Below, piece by piece: positions 26,104 through 35,500 of a DNA stretch of 64,000 nt. The notes beneath the pieces were generated by a model. The model ran no database searches. It was not told where the DNA came from and saw only the letters and a program-made list of their open reading frames with translations. Source of the stretch: DASWIG01 sp965371445. Its GTDB lineage: Bacteria > Acidobacteriota > Thermoanaerobaculia > Multivoradales > J023. Where the stretch lies: assembly GCA_965371445.1 (NCBI GenBank), contig CBDUYN010000008.1, forward strand, positions 1 through 64,000. The letters run 5' to 3'. Made by a program: the position numbers and the translations under genes. Each line of letters opens with the position of its first letter. Position 1 is the first letter of the stretch.

Positions 26104-27866
26104 GCCATACCGCCACCACGGCGTTGGTCTGGCTCGTCGTGTGGGTCTCCTCCTGCGCCCCGCCGGCCGGGGCGCCGTACTACAGCGATTTGCTGCTCGG
26201 TGGCGAGCTGACGCTGGCCGGGGAGGCGGCCGTTCCGGTCGAGGTCCACTGTCCCGACACCACTCATCTGGGCCTTCTGCTCCCGGCCGGTGTGCGGCTC
26301 GGTTCGGCTTTGGCCGTGGCGGAGGGGGCGCGTCTTCACGTGGAGGTCTGCGCTCCCGAAGATGGCGGGGGAGAGGGGAAGCTCTTTCTCGAGGTCCAGG
26401 GAGTCGACGGCGCGGCGAAAAGCGACGTCGTGAAGCTTGAATTCTCGGCCAGTGGCTCCATGGCCGCGACTCTGAACCTGGCTTCCTTGCCCTCCGGCGA
26501 GGCGCACCTCTCCGTTTCGAGCGACATCGCGGTCCTGGTGAAAAACCTCTACGTGGAGAGCCGCTTCGCGGCCGGGGGCACACTGTCCGGCGAGCCCCGG
26601 CAGGTGCTCCTGATCTCGGCCGACACCCTGCGCGAGGACGCCGTCCTGGATCCGGGGAAAGGCTACGCCGTGCCTCACCTCACGCGCTTCGCCTCCGAGG
26701 CCCAGGTTTTTTCGCCGCACTACGCCACCGCCACCTGGACGCTGCCCTCGCACGGCTCCATCCTCACGGGCCAGCAGCCCAAGGTCCACGGGCTCGTTGA
26801 ACGCCGGCTGGTGCTGCGTCCCGGAGTCAGGACGCTCGCCGAGCGTTTTCGCGAGAAGGGCTTTCGAACCGAGGCCCTGGTCTACGATTGTCTGTGGCTC
26901 GAGCCGCGCTTCGGCTTCGACCGCGGCTTCGACGTCTACCGGTCCGTGCCCTGGGACTTGCCCAAGATGGTGCGGGAGGCGAGCAACTTCGTCCTCGACC
27001 ACCGCGACGAATCGTTTTTCTATTTCCTTCACGTCTTCGACGTCCACTCCGACCGACATCGGATCCCTTACGAGTCGCCGGGAATGACCGCGGCGGCGAT
27101 CGAGGAGCGGTTTTCCGTCGCGGGTTACGGCTGCCGCCGTGGTCTGTGCGCTTCGCGCCTGTTGCGTCAGATCGACAAGGGCAGGGTGCCGATGCTCGAC
27201 GGCGAGTCCGAGATCCTGGAGCACCTTTACCGGCGCGGCGTCCTGGAAACCGACCGGCAACTCGGGCTCCTGTTCGAGAACCTGCGGGCGGCGGGGCTAT
27301 ATGAGCACATGACGATCGTGGTGACGAGCGATCACGGCGAGTCCTTCGAAGGACCTGGACGCTTCATGCACGGCGAGCCGTTCGAGGAGGTGCTGCGGGT
27401 GCCGTTGCTCGTCAAGTGGCCTGGCAACGCTCGGGCCGGCGAGCGCATGGAGACCGCGACGAGCTCTGTCGACCTCGCGCCGACGCTCGCCGAGGCGTTT
27501 GGGCTCGACGCAGAGGGGCTTTCCGGGACGAGCCTGCTCGCGCCGCGTCCGGGGGCGGCGATCTTTGCCGGAACGCACGACCATGTCGTCATCCGTGACG
27601 GCTGGAAGGCGGTCTTTCCGCTTCAGGGAGAGCCGCGCCTTTTCGACCTGGGGAGCGACCCGGAGGAGCGGCGTGACCTGGCGAGCGAGCGGCCGGAGGT
27701 CGTCGCGGAGCTGGCGGAGCTTCTCTCCCGCCGTCAGCGGGCGGAGCGCAAGCTTGTCGTCGAGATGCGGCGCCGGGAGAAGCTCGGGGACGACGGCGAG
27801 CGCGGTTTCAGCCGCGAGGAGATCGAACGTTTGGAGTCCCTGGGCTACGTCGGCGACGACGGGTGA
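26100..27866 (+). CDS. second sulfatase-fold lipoprotein
   Basis: 588 residues from a GTG overlapping the kinase stop. The signal peptide ends WVSSCAPPAG (lipobox SSC). The catalytic domain begins near 180 with VLLISADTLREDAV, then ATWTLPSHGSILTG, where Thr again takes the formylglycine position, and later HVFDVHSDRH and TSDHGESFEGPGRFMHGE. The C-terminus ends LESLGYVGDDG. It is related in design to the protein encoded at 12592, about 13 kb away. Likely a periplasm-facing phosphoester hydrolase or transferase, or a sulfatase homologue; the kinase upstream may control it. Confidence 0.75.
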   Translation: MSHTATTALVWLVVWVSSCAPPAGAPYYSDLLLGGELTLAGEAAVPVEVHCPDTTHLGLLLPAGVRLGSALAVAEGARLHVEVCAPEDGGGEGKLFLEVQGVDGAAKSDVVKLEFSASGSMAATLNLASLPSGEAHLSVSSDIAVLVKNLYVESRFAAGGTLSGEPRQVLLISADTLREDAVLDPGKGYAVPHLTRFASEAQVFSPHYATATWTLPSHGSILTGQQPKVHGLVERRLVLRPGVRTLAERFREKGFRTEALVYDCLWLEPRFGFDRGFDVYRSVPWDLPKMVREASNFVLDHRDESFFYFLHVFDVHSDRHRIPYESPGMTAAAIEERFSVAGYGCRRGLCASRLLRQIDKGRVPMLDGESEILEHLYRRGVLETDRQLGLLFENLRAAGLYEHMTIVVTSDHGESFEGPGRFMHGEPFEEVLRVPLLVKWPGNARAGERMETATSSVDLAPTLAEAFGLDAEGLSGTSLLAPRPGAAIFAGTHDHVVIRDGWKAVFPLQGEPRLFDLGSDPEERRDLASERPEVVAELAELLSRRQRAERKLVVEMRRREKLGDDGERGFSREEIERLESLGYVGDDG

Positions 27867-27932
27867 TCCCTCTCGGCCCAGCCCTCTTGCCCGGTCCGGC
27901 GTCGAGGAAACGGAGTCGGTCGGCTGGGTGGC

Positions 27933-28075
27933 AAGGTCGTGTGGGTTGCCCGTTTCGAGGGTTCCGACCTCATCCTCGAGTCCTAGCGCGCGAGCGGCGT
28001 TTCGAGTCGCGAGGAGTAACACGTCGGATGGCGTGAGACCGGCGTCGAGAAGCGTCCCGGCTTCGTGGAACCAGG
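27933..28075 (-). pseudogene. C-terminal fragment of an amidohydrolase
   Basis: On the minus strand the frame reads FHEAGTLLDAGLTPSDVLLL, then ATRNAARALGLEDEVGTLE and TGNPHDL. This is the conserved C-terminal helix and loop of imidazolonepropionase-like amidohydrolases. Nothing of the metal-binding barrel remains on either side. Confidence 0.6.
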
Positions 28076-28198
28076 CGCGGCTTCTCCTTCCTCGAGATCG
28101 GATGACCCCCGGAAAGCGGCGGCTGTCGGATTTTTCCCATTCGGCTCGTGAAGGCTCGTCTATCCTTGTTCCGACAACGAACCGGAAAGGAGAAAACG

Positions 28199-28840
28199 AT
28201 GCTCGAACACGAATCCCTGGCCGACCCCTCCGCCCGCCGGGCGCGCTCGCGATACGCGGCGCCCTGGTGCGCCGTACTGCTGATCTCGGGCTGCGTCGTC
28301 GCTGGCGTCGCGCCGCCGGTAGCGGCGGAGCAAGAGGAGCCACCGCACGAGGCGGCCGAAAAGGCGATGCCCGAGGCCGATCCCTGGCAGCCTTTCCGGC
28401 TCCTCGAGGGGACCTGGATAGGCGCCATCGACGGCATCCTCGGCCAGGGCGAGGGCAGGCGCCGCTACGAATTCATCCTCGACGGGCGCTACCTCGTATC
28501 CAGGCATGCCTCGGTCCGCCTGCCGCAGGAGAAGAGTCCCGAGGGCGATTACCACCGGGACCTGGCCGTCTTCAGCTACGACCGCGGGCGCGGCAGCATC
28601 GTGCAGCGCGAGTTCATGGTCGAGGGCTACGTCGTTCGCTCCGAGTGCCAGGTCGAGCCCAAGCGCTTCGTCTGCACGAGCGAGGACGTCGAGAACGGCT
28701 CGGGGATACGTGCCCGGCTGAGCGTGGAGATCGCCGATCGCTACCGCTTCCAGGAGGTCTACGAGCTGGCCTTTCCCGGCCGCGAGATGAAGGTCTATTT
28801 CACCATCCAATGGACCCGGATCCCCGACCTGGAGGATTGA
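28199..28840 (+). CDS. DUF1579-like lipoprotein
   Basis: 213 residues. ATG 28199 follows GGAAAGGAG at good spacing. The N-terminal segment ends LLISGCVVAG, a lipobox. The mature part has PFRLLEGTWIG near residue 67 and EFILDGRYLVSRH, which match the barrel-like DUF1579 family (calycin-like fold). Function unknown; such proteins may bind small ligands at the envelope. Confidence 0.65.
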   Translation: MLEHESLADPSARRARSRYAAPWCAVLLISGCVVAGVAPPVAAEQEEPPHEAAEKAMPEADPWQPFRLLEGTWIGAIDGILGQGEGRRRYEFILDGRYLVSRHASVRLPQEKSPEGDYHRDLAVFSYDRGRGSIVQREFMVEGYVVRSECQVEPKRFVCTSEDVENGSGIRARLSVEIADRYRFQEVYELAFPGREMKVYFTIQWTRIPDLED

Positions 28841-28858
28841 TCGGCCGGGGCGCTTGAC

Positions 28859-28987
28859 TCGGCCAGACGACGCAAGATCTTCACTCTTCTCCCCGCCGGA
28901 CGCCGGGCGCTCGAAACGGAGGCGGCGCGGCTCGCCAAGCTCGCCGATCTGGTGCGCTCCCGGCGCCTCGTGCCCAGCGAAGCCTGA
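28859..28987 (+). pseudogene. C-terminal fragment of a PadR-type regulator
   Basis: The frame reads RRRKIFTLLPAGRRALETEA, then ARLAKLADLV and a stop at 28985. This is the winged-helix end and C-terminal helix of PadR repressors (usually RRYYRLTPAGRRAL). No N-terminal part is present. Confidence 0.6.
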
Positions 28988-29008
28988 AGAATGGGAGCCA
29001 CCGGTCGC

Positions 29009-29134
29009 GAAGAGCCGCATGAACCGCTGGAAGACGGCCTGGCGACCGGGTAGCGAATCGAGGACGGCGCGGGTGTAGGCGTTCTGAGTATCGGTCCAGG
29101 CCGCGATCCGGGCGGAGTCGGTTTTGTAACCGAC
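29009..29134 (-). pseudogene. fragment of a second prolyl oligopeptidase
   Basis: The frame reads IAAWTDTQNAYTRAVLDSLP followed by GR, almost identical to residues of the intact peptidase at 4996-7185 (AAWTDAQNAYTRSVLDNLP). The similarity fades after about 40 residues. It lies between the PadR fragment and the sigma factor gene. Confidence 0.7.
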
Positions 29135-29169
29135 GGGCTCCCCGTGGATACCCTCCACAGGAAGAGACG

Positions 29170-29655
29170 ATGGTTGACTTTCATCAGATCTACGAACGCT
29201 ACGCGCCGGACGTGCGCCGCTTCTGCTATTGGCTGTCCGGCGATCCGACCGTGGCCGACGACGCCACGGCGGAGACCTTCGCCCGCGCCTGGACGCAGCG
29301 CGAGTCGATCCGCGTCGGCACGGTCAAGGCCTATCTGCTGGCCATCGCCCGCAACGTCGTGCTGCACCACTTCCGCCGAGCGCGACCGCTGGCCGAGCTC
29401 GATCCCGATGCCCTCGACCCGGCCCCGGACGCCGAGCGGTCCCTGCTCGGACGCGAGGAGCTCGAGCGCGTGCGGCGCGCCCTCGGCGCGGTTCGCGAAG
29501 AGGACCGAGCAGCGTTCCTCCTGCGGGTGGAGCACGAGCTGAGCTACGACGACATCGCCCGCACCCTCGGCCTCTCCCTGTCGGCGGCCAAGGTCAAAGT
29601 CCACCGGGTCCGGTTGAAGCTGGCCGCGGCCCGCATTCAGGAGAATACGAAGTGA
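29170..29655 (+). CDS. ECF-type RNA polymerase sigma factor
   Basis: 161 residues. Region 2 is seen as YERYAPDVRRFCYWLSGDP, then ADDATAETFARAW and AYLLAIARNVVLHHFRR. Region 4 is seen as LSYDDIARTLGLSLSAAKVK with VHRVRLKL. The stop overlaps the GTG of the following membrane protein, the usual sigma/anti-sigma arrangement. It probably drives its own operon and unknown stress genes. Confidence 0.85.
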   Translation: MVDFHQIYERYAPDVRRFCYWLSGDPTVADDATAETFARAWTQRESIRVGTVKAYLLAIARNVVLHHFRRARPLAELDPDALDPAPDAERSLLGREELERVRRALGAVREEDRAAFLLRVEHELSYDDIARTLGLSLSAAKVKVHRVRLKLAAARIQENTK

Positions 29656-30041
29656 CGACACCCGAGCTCGACCAGGAAGCCCTCCTCGACCTGCTCCCGG
29701 TCTACCTGGCCGGAGAGGCGAGCACCACGACCCGCACCCTCATCGAACGGCGCATGGAGACCGATCCGAGCTTCGCCCAACTGGTCGCTACGGCGCAGAA
29801 AGTGCGCCTGCCCGACACCTCGCCGCCCCCGGTCGACGGCGAGATGAAAGCGTTCCTCCGCGCCCGTCGGCGGATGCTCCTCCACCACGTGCTGCTGGTG
29901 CTGGCCGTTCTCTTCACGCTGCTCTTCGCCGTCTCGATGGGCTTTCTCCTCGACAGCTTTCCCGAGGCGGGAGCGGTCAGTTTGCTCCTCGGCACGATCT
30001 GCTGGTTCTCCTTCTGGCTCGCCGGACGTTCCCTGTCCTGA
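29652..30041 (+). CDS. probable anti-sigma factor, membrane protein
   Basis: 129 residues from a GTG in a GTGA overlap with the sigma factor. Residues 1-70 are cytoplasm-like and acidic (LDLLPVYLAGEASTTTRTLI resembles the helix of zf-HC2/DUF-type anti-sigma domains), but the zinc-binding His/Cys residues are absent. Two hydrophobic segments follow at about 78-97 and 106-124. Assigned by position and topology. Confidence 0.6.
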   Translation: MTTPELDQEALLDLLPVYLAGEASTTTRTLIERRMETDPSFAQLVATAQKVRLPDTSPPPVDGEMKAFLRARRRMLLHHVLLVLAVLFTLLFAVSMGFLLDSFPEAGAVSLLLGTICWFSFWLAGRSLS

Positions 30042-30065
30042 CCCGCCCGACCGAAAGGAAAGACG

Positions 30066-31121
30066 ATGGATCTCGATCCGAAAAGCACCAACAGAAGCCG
30101 GCTGCGCACGAGCGGACGCTGGCTGGGCTATGGCCTCGGGGGCCTGATCGCGCTCCTCATCGTCGCCGCCGCGGTCGCCGCCACCGTCGAGGCGGTTCTC
30201 GCCGCCCGCGACCGAGACCGCTTTCCGCCGCCCGGCCGGATGGTGGACGTGGGGACCCACCAGATGCACCTTCACTGCACCGGAGAGGCGATCGAGGGCC
30301 GGCCCACGGTCGTCCTGGAGGCCGGGCTGCAGCTCTGGTCGAGCAGCTGGTACTGGGTGCAGGAGGAGTTGGAGAAGACCGTCCGGGTGTGCTCCTACGA
30401 CCGCTCCGGCCAGGGCTGGAGCGAGACCGGGCCCGGGGCCTTCGACGGCGAATCGATCGTCCGCGAGTTGCACCACCTCCTGGAGAGCGCCGGCGAGGAG
30501 CCGCCGTACGTCCTGGTCGGTCACTCCCTCGGCGGCATGACGGTCCGCATCTACTACGAGCTCTATCCCGGCGAGGTCGCCGGCTTGGTGCTCCCCGATC
30601 CGGGGATCCCGACCGAATACCTGGAGGAGGGCAAGACGGACGTAGTGCCTTGTGACTGGCAGTGCAGCGCCGCGGCTCTCACCGCACGCCTCGGTTTCTT
30701 GCGCTTCACGAACCGCGGCATCATGTCCGACGAGAGCTACCCGGCCGCTGTTGTACCGGAGATCCGAGTCCACCTCGGCACACCACGCGCCGCCTATGTG
30801 ACGATCGGCTACCTGAAAAACGTCGCGCCCACCTGCCATCAGACCCTGAAGAACGACGACCTCGGGACCGTCCCCGTGGTCGTCCTGCATTCGGATCACT
30901 TCCGGATCGAAGAAGCCAAGACCGAGGAAATACGGCAGCGGCGCATCGCCCGGCGGGCGCGAATCCTGGCAGGCGATCGGGAGATCGCGGAGCTCTCCTC
31001 CCGGGGCCGGGGACCGACCCCGGTCGAGGGCTCGAACCACGAATCGATCATCATGTACGAGCGCCACGCCGACCAGGTGAGCGCCGCCGTCCTCGACGTT
31101 CTCCGAGAGATCGAGCCATGA
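30066..31121 (+). CDS. membrane-anchored alpha/beta hydrolase
   Basis: 351 residues. An N-terminal transmembrane helix (residues 20-45) is followed by an alpha/beta hydrolase domain with the lipase-type Ser in VLVGHSLGGMTVR (near 150), YDRSGQGWSE before it, and His in GSNHESIIMY near the C-terminus. It sits 24 bases after the presumed anti-sigma gene, so it is a likely member of the sigma-controlled operon. Confidence 0.75.
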   Translation: MDLDPKSTNRSRLRTSGRWLGYGLGGLIALLIVAAAVAATVEAVLAARDRDRFPPPGRMVDVGTHQMHLHCTGEAIEGRPTVVLEAGLQLWSSSWYWVQEELEKTVRVCSYDRSGQGWSETGPGAFDGESIVRELHHLLESAGEEPPYVLVGHSLGGMTVRIYYELYPGEVAGLVLPDPGIPTEYLEEGKTDVVPCDWQCSAAALTARLGFLRFTNRGIMSDESYPAAVVPEIRVHLGTPRAAYVTIGYLKNVAPTCHQTLKNDDLGTVPVVVLHSDHFRIEEAKTEEIRQRRIARRARILAGDREIAELSSRGRGPTPVEGSNHESIIMYERHADQVSAAVLDVLREIEP

Positions 31122-31197
31122 CCGATCCGGAGGCTGGCGCGTGACGTCATGGCGATCTACGCCGTCGCTACAAGACCGTTCCACCCTCCCGGGCCCT

Positions 31198-31764
31198 TCA
31201 CTCGGCGCGTAGGGCCGCGGTCGGGTTGACCCGCGCCGCCCGCCGCGCTGGCAGGACGCAGGCCCCCGTGGGAAGTGCCAAGACGTCTCGGATGACGTCT
31301 CGGCCGGTGGCACCCACCGCCATGCGGAGCGCCTCGTCGATCTGCGGCTAGCTGCGCTCCGGCAGCGACACGCCGATCGCCAGGGTGTTCTCCGGCCGAA
31401 TGCCTGTATCGACTTTCTCCAAGCCCCACAGGCTGCGCAGGAAGAGGCCGCTGGTCACCAGGAGGAGCACCGTCATGGCCACCTGGCTGCCGACCAGAAG
31501 CCGCGATCCGAGCTGCGCCGAGCGGCCGTGGCGCGACCGCGCGGTCGGGCGCATCGCGTCGCCTTGCAAGCGCGATCGGCGCATCACCGGCAGCACCCCG
31601 AAGAGGATCGCGGTGGCGGTGCTCAGGGCGAAGGCGAAGAGGACCCATGGCGCGTCGACCCGAGTCTGGTCGAGGCGCGGCAGGTTGTGGGGTGCGATCG
31701 CCACGACCCAGCGGGTCGCCCAGATGCCGAGCACAAAGCCGGCGACGCCGCCCATGATGGCACT
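31198..31764 (-). pseudogene. MacB/FtsX-like ABC permease remnant
   Basis: The frame reads GGVAGFVLGIWATRW, then LLLVTSGLFLRSLWGLEKVD and SLPERS, then a stop at 31348. The same frame continues with EALRMAVGATGRDVI and TGACVLPARRAARVNPTAAL to a proper end at 31198. These are the middle and the C-terminal end of a MacB-type (ADOP) permease joined after loss of the part between, with an in-frame stop at the joint. Confidence 0.7.
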
Positions 31765-31817
31765 TGGCGACGAGTCTACATTCGGCGAATAGCCAGGGCG
31801 AGGTGATCTCCGTCCTG

Positions 31818-31826
31818 TGGTAGACT
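31818..31826 (+). promoter_or_regulatory. extended -10 TGGTAGACT of the MazF-type operon
   Basis: Same form as the box before the VapC-type operon at 8140. A GGAG ribosome binding site lies between it and the ATG at 31846. Confidence 0.35.
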
Positions 31827-31845
31827 GGTGGCATAGGAGAAACCC

Positions 31846-32037
31846 ATGAAGATGCTCACGGCCAAAGTCCTCGATTCCACACATCTGGAGCTCGCAGAGC
31901 CACTGGCTTCCTCACCGGGGGAGGTCGTCGAGATCCGCCTCGTCGACAAGGACGAGGAGGAATCATGGCGACTGCTGGGGTCCGAGAGCTTCCTGCGGGC
32001 CTATGATGAAGAGGACGCGATCTATGACGACCTATAA
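31846..32037 (+). CDS. small antitoxin-like protein
   Basis: 63 residues: a short beta-rich N-terminus (KMLTAKVLDSTHLELAEPL) and an acidic tail. It precedes and overlaps (14 bases) a MazF-like toxin fragment, so it is probably the cognate antitoxin. With the toxin broken, it may be an orphan. Confidence 0.6.
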   Translation: MKMLTAKVLDSTHLELAEPLASSPGEVVEIRLVDKDEEESWRLLGSESFLRAYDEEDAIYDDL

Positions 32038-32176
32038 GGTCGGGGACATCCTCTTGATCGCCTTCCCGCAATCCGGCCCGCATCTCAGAAAGAAACGTCC
32101 AGCCTTGGTAATCCTCGACACTGGCGACGCCGACGTCGTCCTGGCCCCGATCACTTCGAGAGCCCGCACAGGGCCT
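32024..32176 (+). pseudogene. MazF/PemK-type toxin, 3' truncated
   Basis: Starts TTYKVGDILLIAFPQSGPHL, then KKRPALVILD and VVLAPITSRART, the opening of MazF-type RNases. Near 32170 the match ends where an IS630-like fragment on the other strand begins. The open frame runs on to 32278 without resemblance to the family, so about half of the toxin is lost. Confidence 0.7.
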
Positions 32177-32345
32177 TCTCGTCGACCGATAACACCAAGG
32201 CCTTCTCGGGAGGATGCAGGTAGAGCCCGACCAGGTCGACGACCTTCTCCTTCAACAGGGGATCGTTACTGTACTTGAAGGTCTCCTGGCGATGCGGCTG
32301 GAGCCCGTTGCGATCCCAGACCCGCAGGATCGACCAAGCATCCAT
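32163..32345 (-). mobile_element. IS630-family transposase fragment
   Basis: On the minus strand: VWDRNGLQPHRQETFKYSND, then VDLVGLYLHPPEKALVLSVD. This is the segment of IS630 transposases that leads to the first catalytic Asp (VDEK). Only about 60 residues remain, and no terminal inverted repeats were recognised. It lies between the broken MazF-type gene and the 5' end of another broken gene. Confidence 0.7.
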
Positions 32346-32439
32346 GGTAGACGCTGTCGGCGATTGCCGGCGTCGCGGAGCAGACCAGGAGGATGGTGGC
32401 GAAGAGCGTCCAGAGACGTGGGACCGTGGCTTCGCTCAT
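32346..32439 (-). pseudogene. 5' fragment of a secreted protein gene
   Basis: From the ATG at 32439 the frame gives a clean signal peptide (LWTLFATILLVCSATPAIAD) and then runs into the IS630-like fragment. The identity of the lost protein cannot be told. The gap 32440-32587 shows nothing else. Confidence 0.5.
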
Positions 32440-32587
32440 CCCCGTTGCTCCGCTGGCATCGCGACCATTGTCGGCATCTCCTGAAGTTCTTCATTTCTCA
32501 ACTGCTGCGCCATTATAGAACACCAACGAGAAAGCGGTCGTCTGCCCGAGCGACGGTTTGTGTCCCTTGACCTTGCCACCCAGGGTC

Positions 32588-35500
32588 TCAAGTCTCGCCG
32601 TCAAGCCACCGGGACGAACGCCTGGCGAGATCCTCCAACCGCGGCGCATCCCATCTCACGTCCGGCAGCGGGAGCTCGTGGCGGAGGAGGGTCTCGTCCT
32701 GTCTCCATACGTGGCGGAAGAACGCCAGGGCGAGCCGCTTGCGGAAACGCTCCCCCGGTTTCGCCGCTGGGGTGTCGAGATAGACGCTTGCCAGCCGCGC
32801 CGCGCTCTGCAATTCCTCTTCTTGCCACACGACCGGACGGTCGATCACCTGCCGGGCGGCCTCCAGGTCCCCGGCCTGAAGCGTCGCGTCCGTCGTGCGC
32901 ACCGCGCCCAGCAGTTGGCGGCCGAAGGGCTCCTCCGGACCCCATTCCTCCGGTCGTGGCGGGCTTTCCATCGGCCGGGCCAGGTGGTAGAGGGGAAGGA
33001 TCGAGCAATGCCCTCCCTCGACAATGTCGTCCAGTCCCAGCCGGAAGGTCGCCAGGGCGTTTTCCGTCTTGCCTTCGTGGAGCCAGCTCAGGCCAAGGAG
33101 GTGCCAGACGTGACACCTCCGGACAACCTCCAGGTCCCGTGGCTCGATCGTTTCCAGAGAGCGGCGAGTTTCGGCCCAGCGTCCAGCGACCGCCTCGTGT
33201 TCCGCTTTGAGCAAAACCGCTCCGGCGTTGTCGGGATGCCGGCCGGCAAGCTCATGGATACACTGTCCCACGACCTCCGGGCAGCGACCCCTCCGCAAAA
33301 GCCATGCCAGAACGCTGATCGGCTCTTCCGGAGCCTGGAGCTCGTCGGCGAGGAGCTCCTGCACGAATTCCTCCGACTGGGAATCCGAAAGGCGTTGGAT
33401 CCGGTCGAGAGGATACCCGGTCTCGCCGACCGAAGGATGAGCGCAATGGAAAGGAGGTGAAGCGTCGGGGAATCGGCGCTCTTCCCATGGGGGATAGACC
33501 GGGAAGTCCTCCCAGGGCGGCGGCTCGCCGCCGAGAGGGTAGAGCTCGAGCGAGTCGCCGAGGCGCGCGAGGGCGACGACGTGGCGCGAGCGCCGGTCTT
33601 GGACCAGCAAGGTCTCGAACGGCACCAGGGCCGTGTAGAGAGGTGCCAGTTTCGGTTGAGAAACGTCGATGGCCAGAAGCTCGCGTTCTTGTTCCATAGC
33701 CTCGACGAGCGCGAAGGTGACCTCCGCCGTCAGGTCGCTGGCGATCGAATGCGCCCCGTCGGGCTCGCCGTCCAGGCGCAATGCCGAGGAGCATTCCATC
33801 CGTTCCCCGTCCGGCGACGCTTCAAACCGCATGAGAGCGACGCTCGTTACCTCGTCTTCCTGCGGCTGCGCTCCGTCTTCGGTCCCGTCGCCCTGTGCGT
33901 CGTCGTCGCCCTTCTCCTCGGTGCCGTCGGGGACGTCCACGTCGTCTTCCGCGACGGCGCCGGTCGGGCCTTCGAGCAGCGAGAGCAGCGCCTCGCCGCG
34001 CGGCGGCCCCGAGGCTGCGAAGCCGGTGTGGAGGCCCGGGACCGGTTCGCTCGTGCGCAGCGCTCCTCGGTCGCTGTAGAGTCGACGGCCGGTGGCGTCG
34101 CTGCACAGGACGCTGGGCGTCTCGGCACCGATCAACACCGTGAACATACTCACCTTCTCGAGGGTCCGGGCGATCCGAAACGTTTTCGTGTCGACCACCA
34201 GGGTGCGTTCGCCGATCCTTCCCGGAACGTCGAGAAGGAGCCACAGGTACCTGCCCCCCGGCAACGGCACCGCCAAGTCGACCCGGAAACCGGGAGGGAC
34301 GATCTCGTCGAGCGAGCGCCACGCCAGGATCCGGCCGTCCTCAATGCCCAGCTCCAGGTACACGCCAGGAGCCGCGGCGAGGAGCAGACGGTCTCCGTCG
34401 CGGACGCACTCCGGTTTTTCCAGGGAAAGCGGCAGGCGCAGCGAAAGCTGCCGCCGGACCGTGCGGCTCTCGACGTCGACGAGGCGGACGAAGAGCTCCT
34501 CGCCCCAACAGCTCGCCAGGACAAGCTCTTTGCCGTCGTCGTCGAGCCACGCCCCCAGCTCCGGGCCGCGGATGGGATTTGCATCGACGTCGTGCTGCTC
34601 GGCGAGGGGCACCGGATCCTCCGTCACCTCAATGCGCCAGGCCTTGCGCAGGTGGCCCTCGAGGGCTGTCGAGCGATCGAGCCATCGCCGCCGGGCGTCT
34701 TCGTCGTCGCCGGCGACCTCGGCCAGCGTCCGCGTCCGCTCGAGGGCTCCGACGAGGTCGCCTGCGGCCTCGTGGTGCGCGGCCTCCTGCTCCAGGCGTC
34801 CGGCCGTCTCGGCGCGGTCCAGTTGCCGTCGCAGCGTCTCGGCCCGCTGCCGTTCGGCGGTGTCGAGATCGGTGAGGGCAAGAGTGTCCAATGTTCGCCG
34901 GGCCGCTTCAGGATCGCCGGCCGAGAAGGCGTCCCAGGCCGTGCGAAGCGTCGCACCGGCGGCTTTCCGCTTCGCCGCGGCGAGGCGGACGCGGGCCTCG
35001 TCCTCGAGCTGGCGGGCCTCGTCGAGGCCACGTAGGGCATGCTGGTGCGGCGCCAGCTCGTCGAGAGCGGTGCCCGGCTCGTCGCGGCGAAGCGCCGCCC
35101 GTGCGCGCTCGAATGCCAGGACCGCGGCGACAAGCGCCTGGGCTTTCGCCCCCGAGAACGACTCCGGCATGGCCTGCTCGAGGAGAACGAGCCTCGTGTC
35201 GCCCGTCTCCTGGCGTGCTCGCCGCCGCAGCTCCGCCGACAGGTTCAGGTAGGCAAGGTAGGCCGCGGAATCCGCCGCCGACGCCAAGCGTTCGACGATG
35301 GCGGCGACGCGTTCGTCGTCGGCACTCTGGCGGGCTCGTTCCAGGGTCCTGGCGATCCGCTCCGGCAGACCTTCGTGCTCGCATCCCGCGTCGAGTGCCG
35401 CCTGGAAGTGTCGGGCGGCCTCGCCGAAGCGTTCTTCAGCGAGAGCGCTCTCGCCGCGTTCGAGGTACACGGCGATCTGCTCCTCGCGGTGTGTGGCGGC

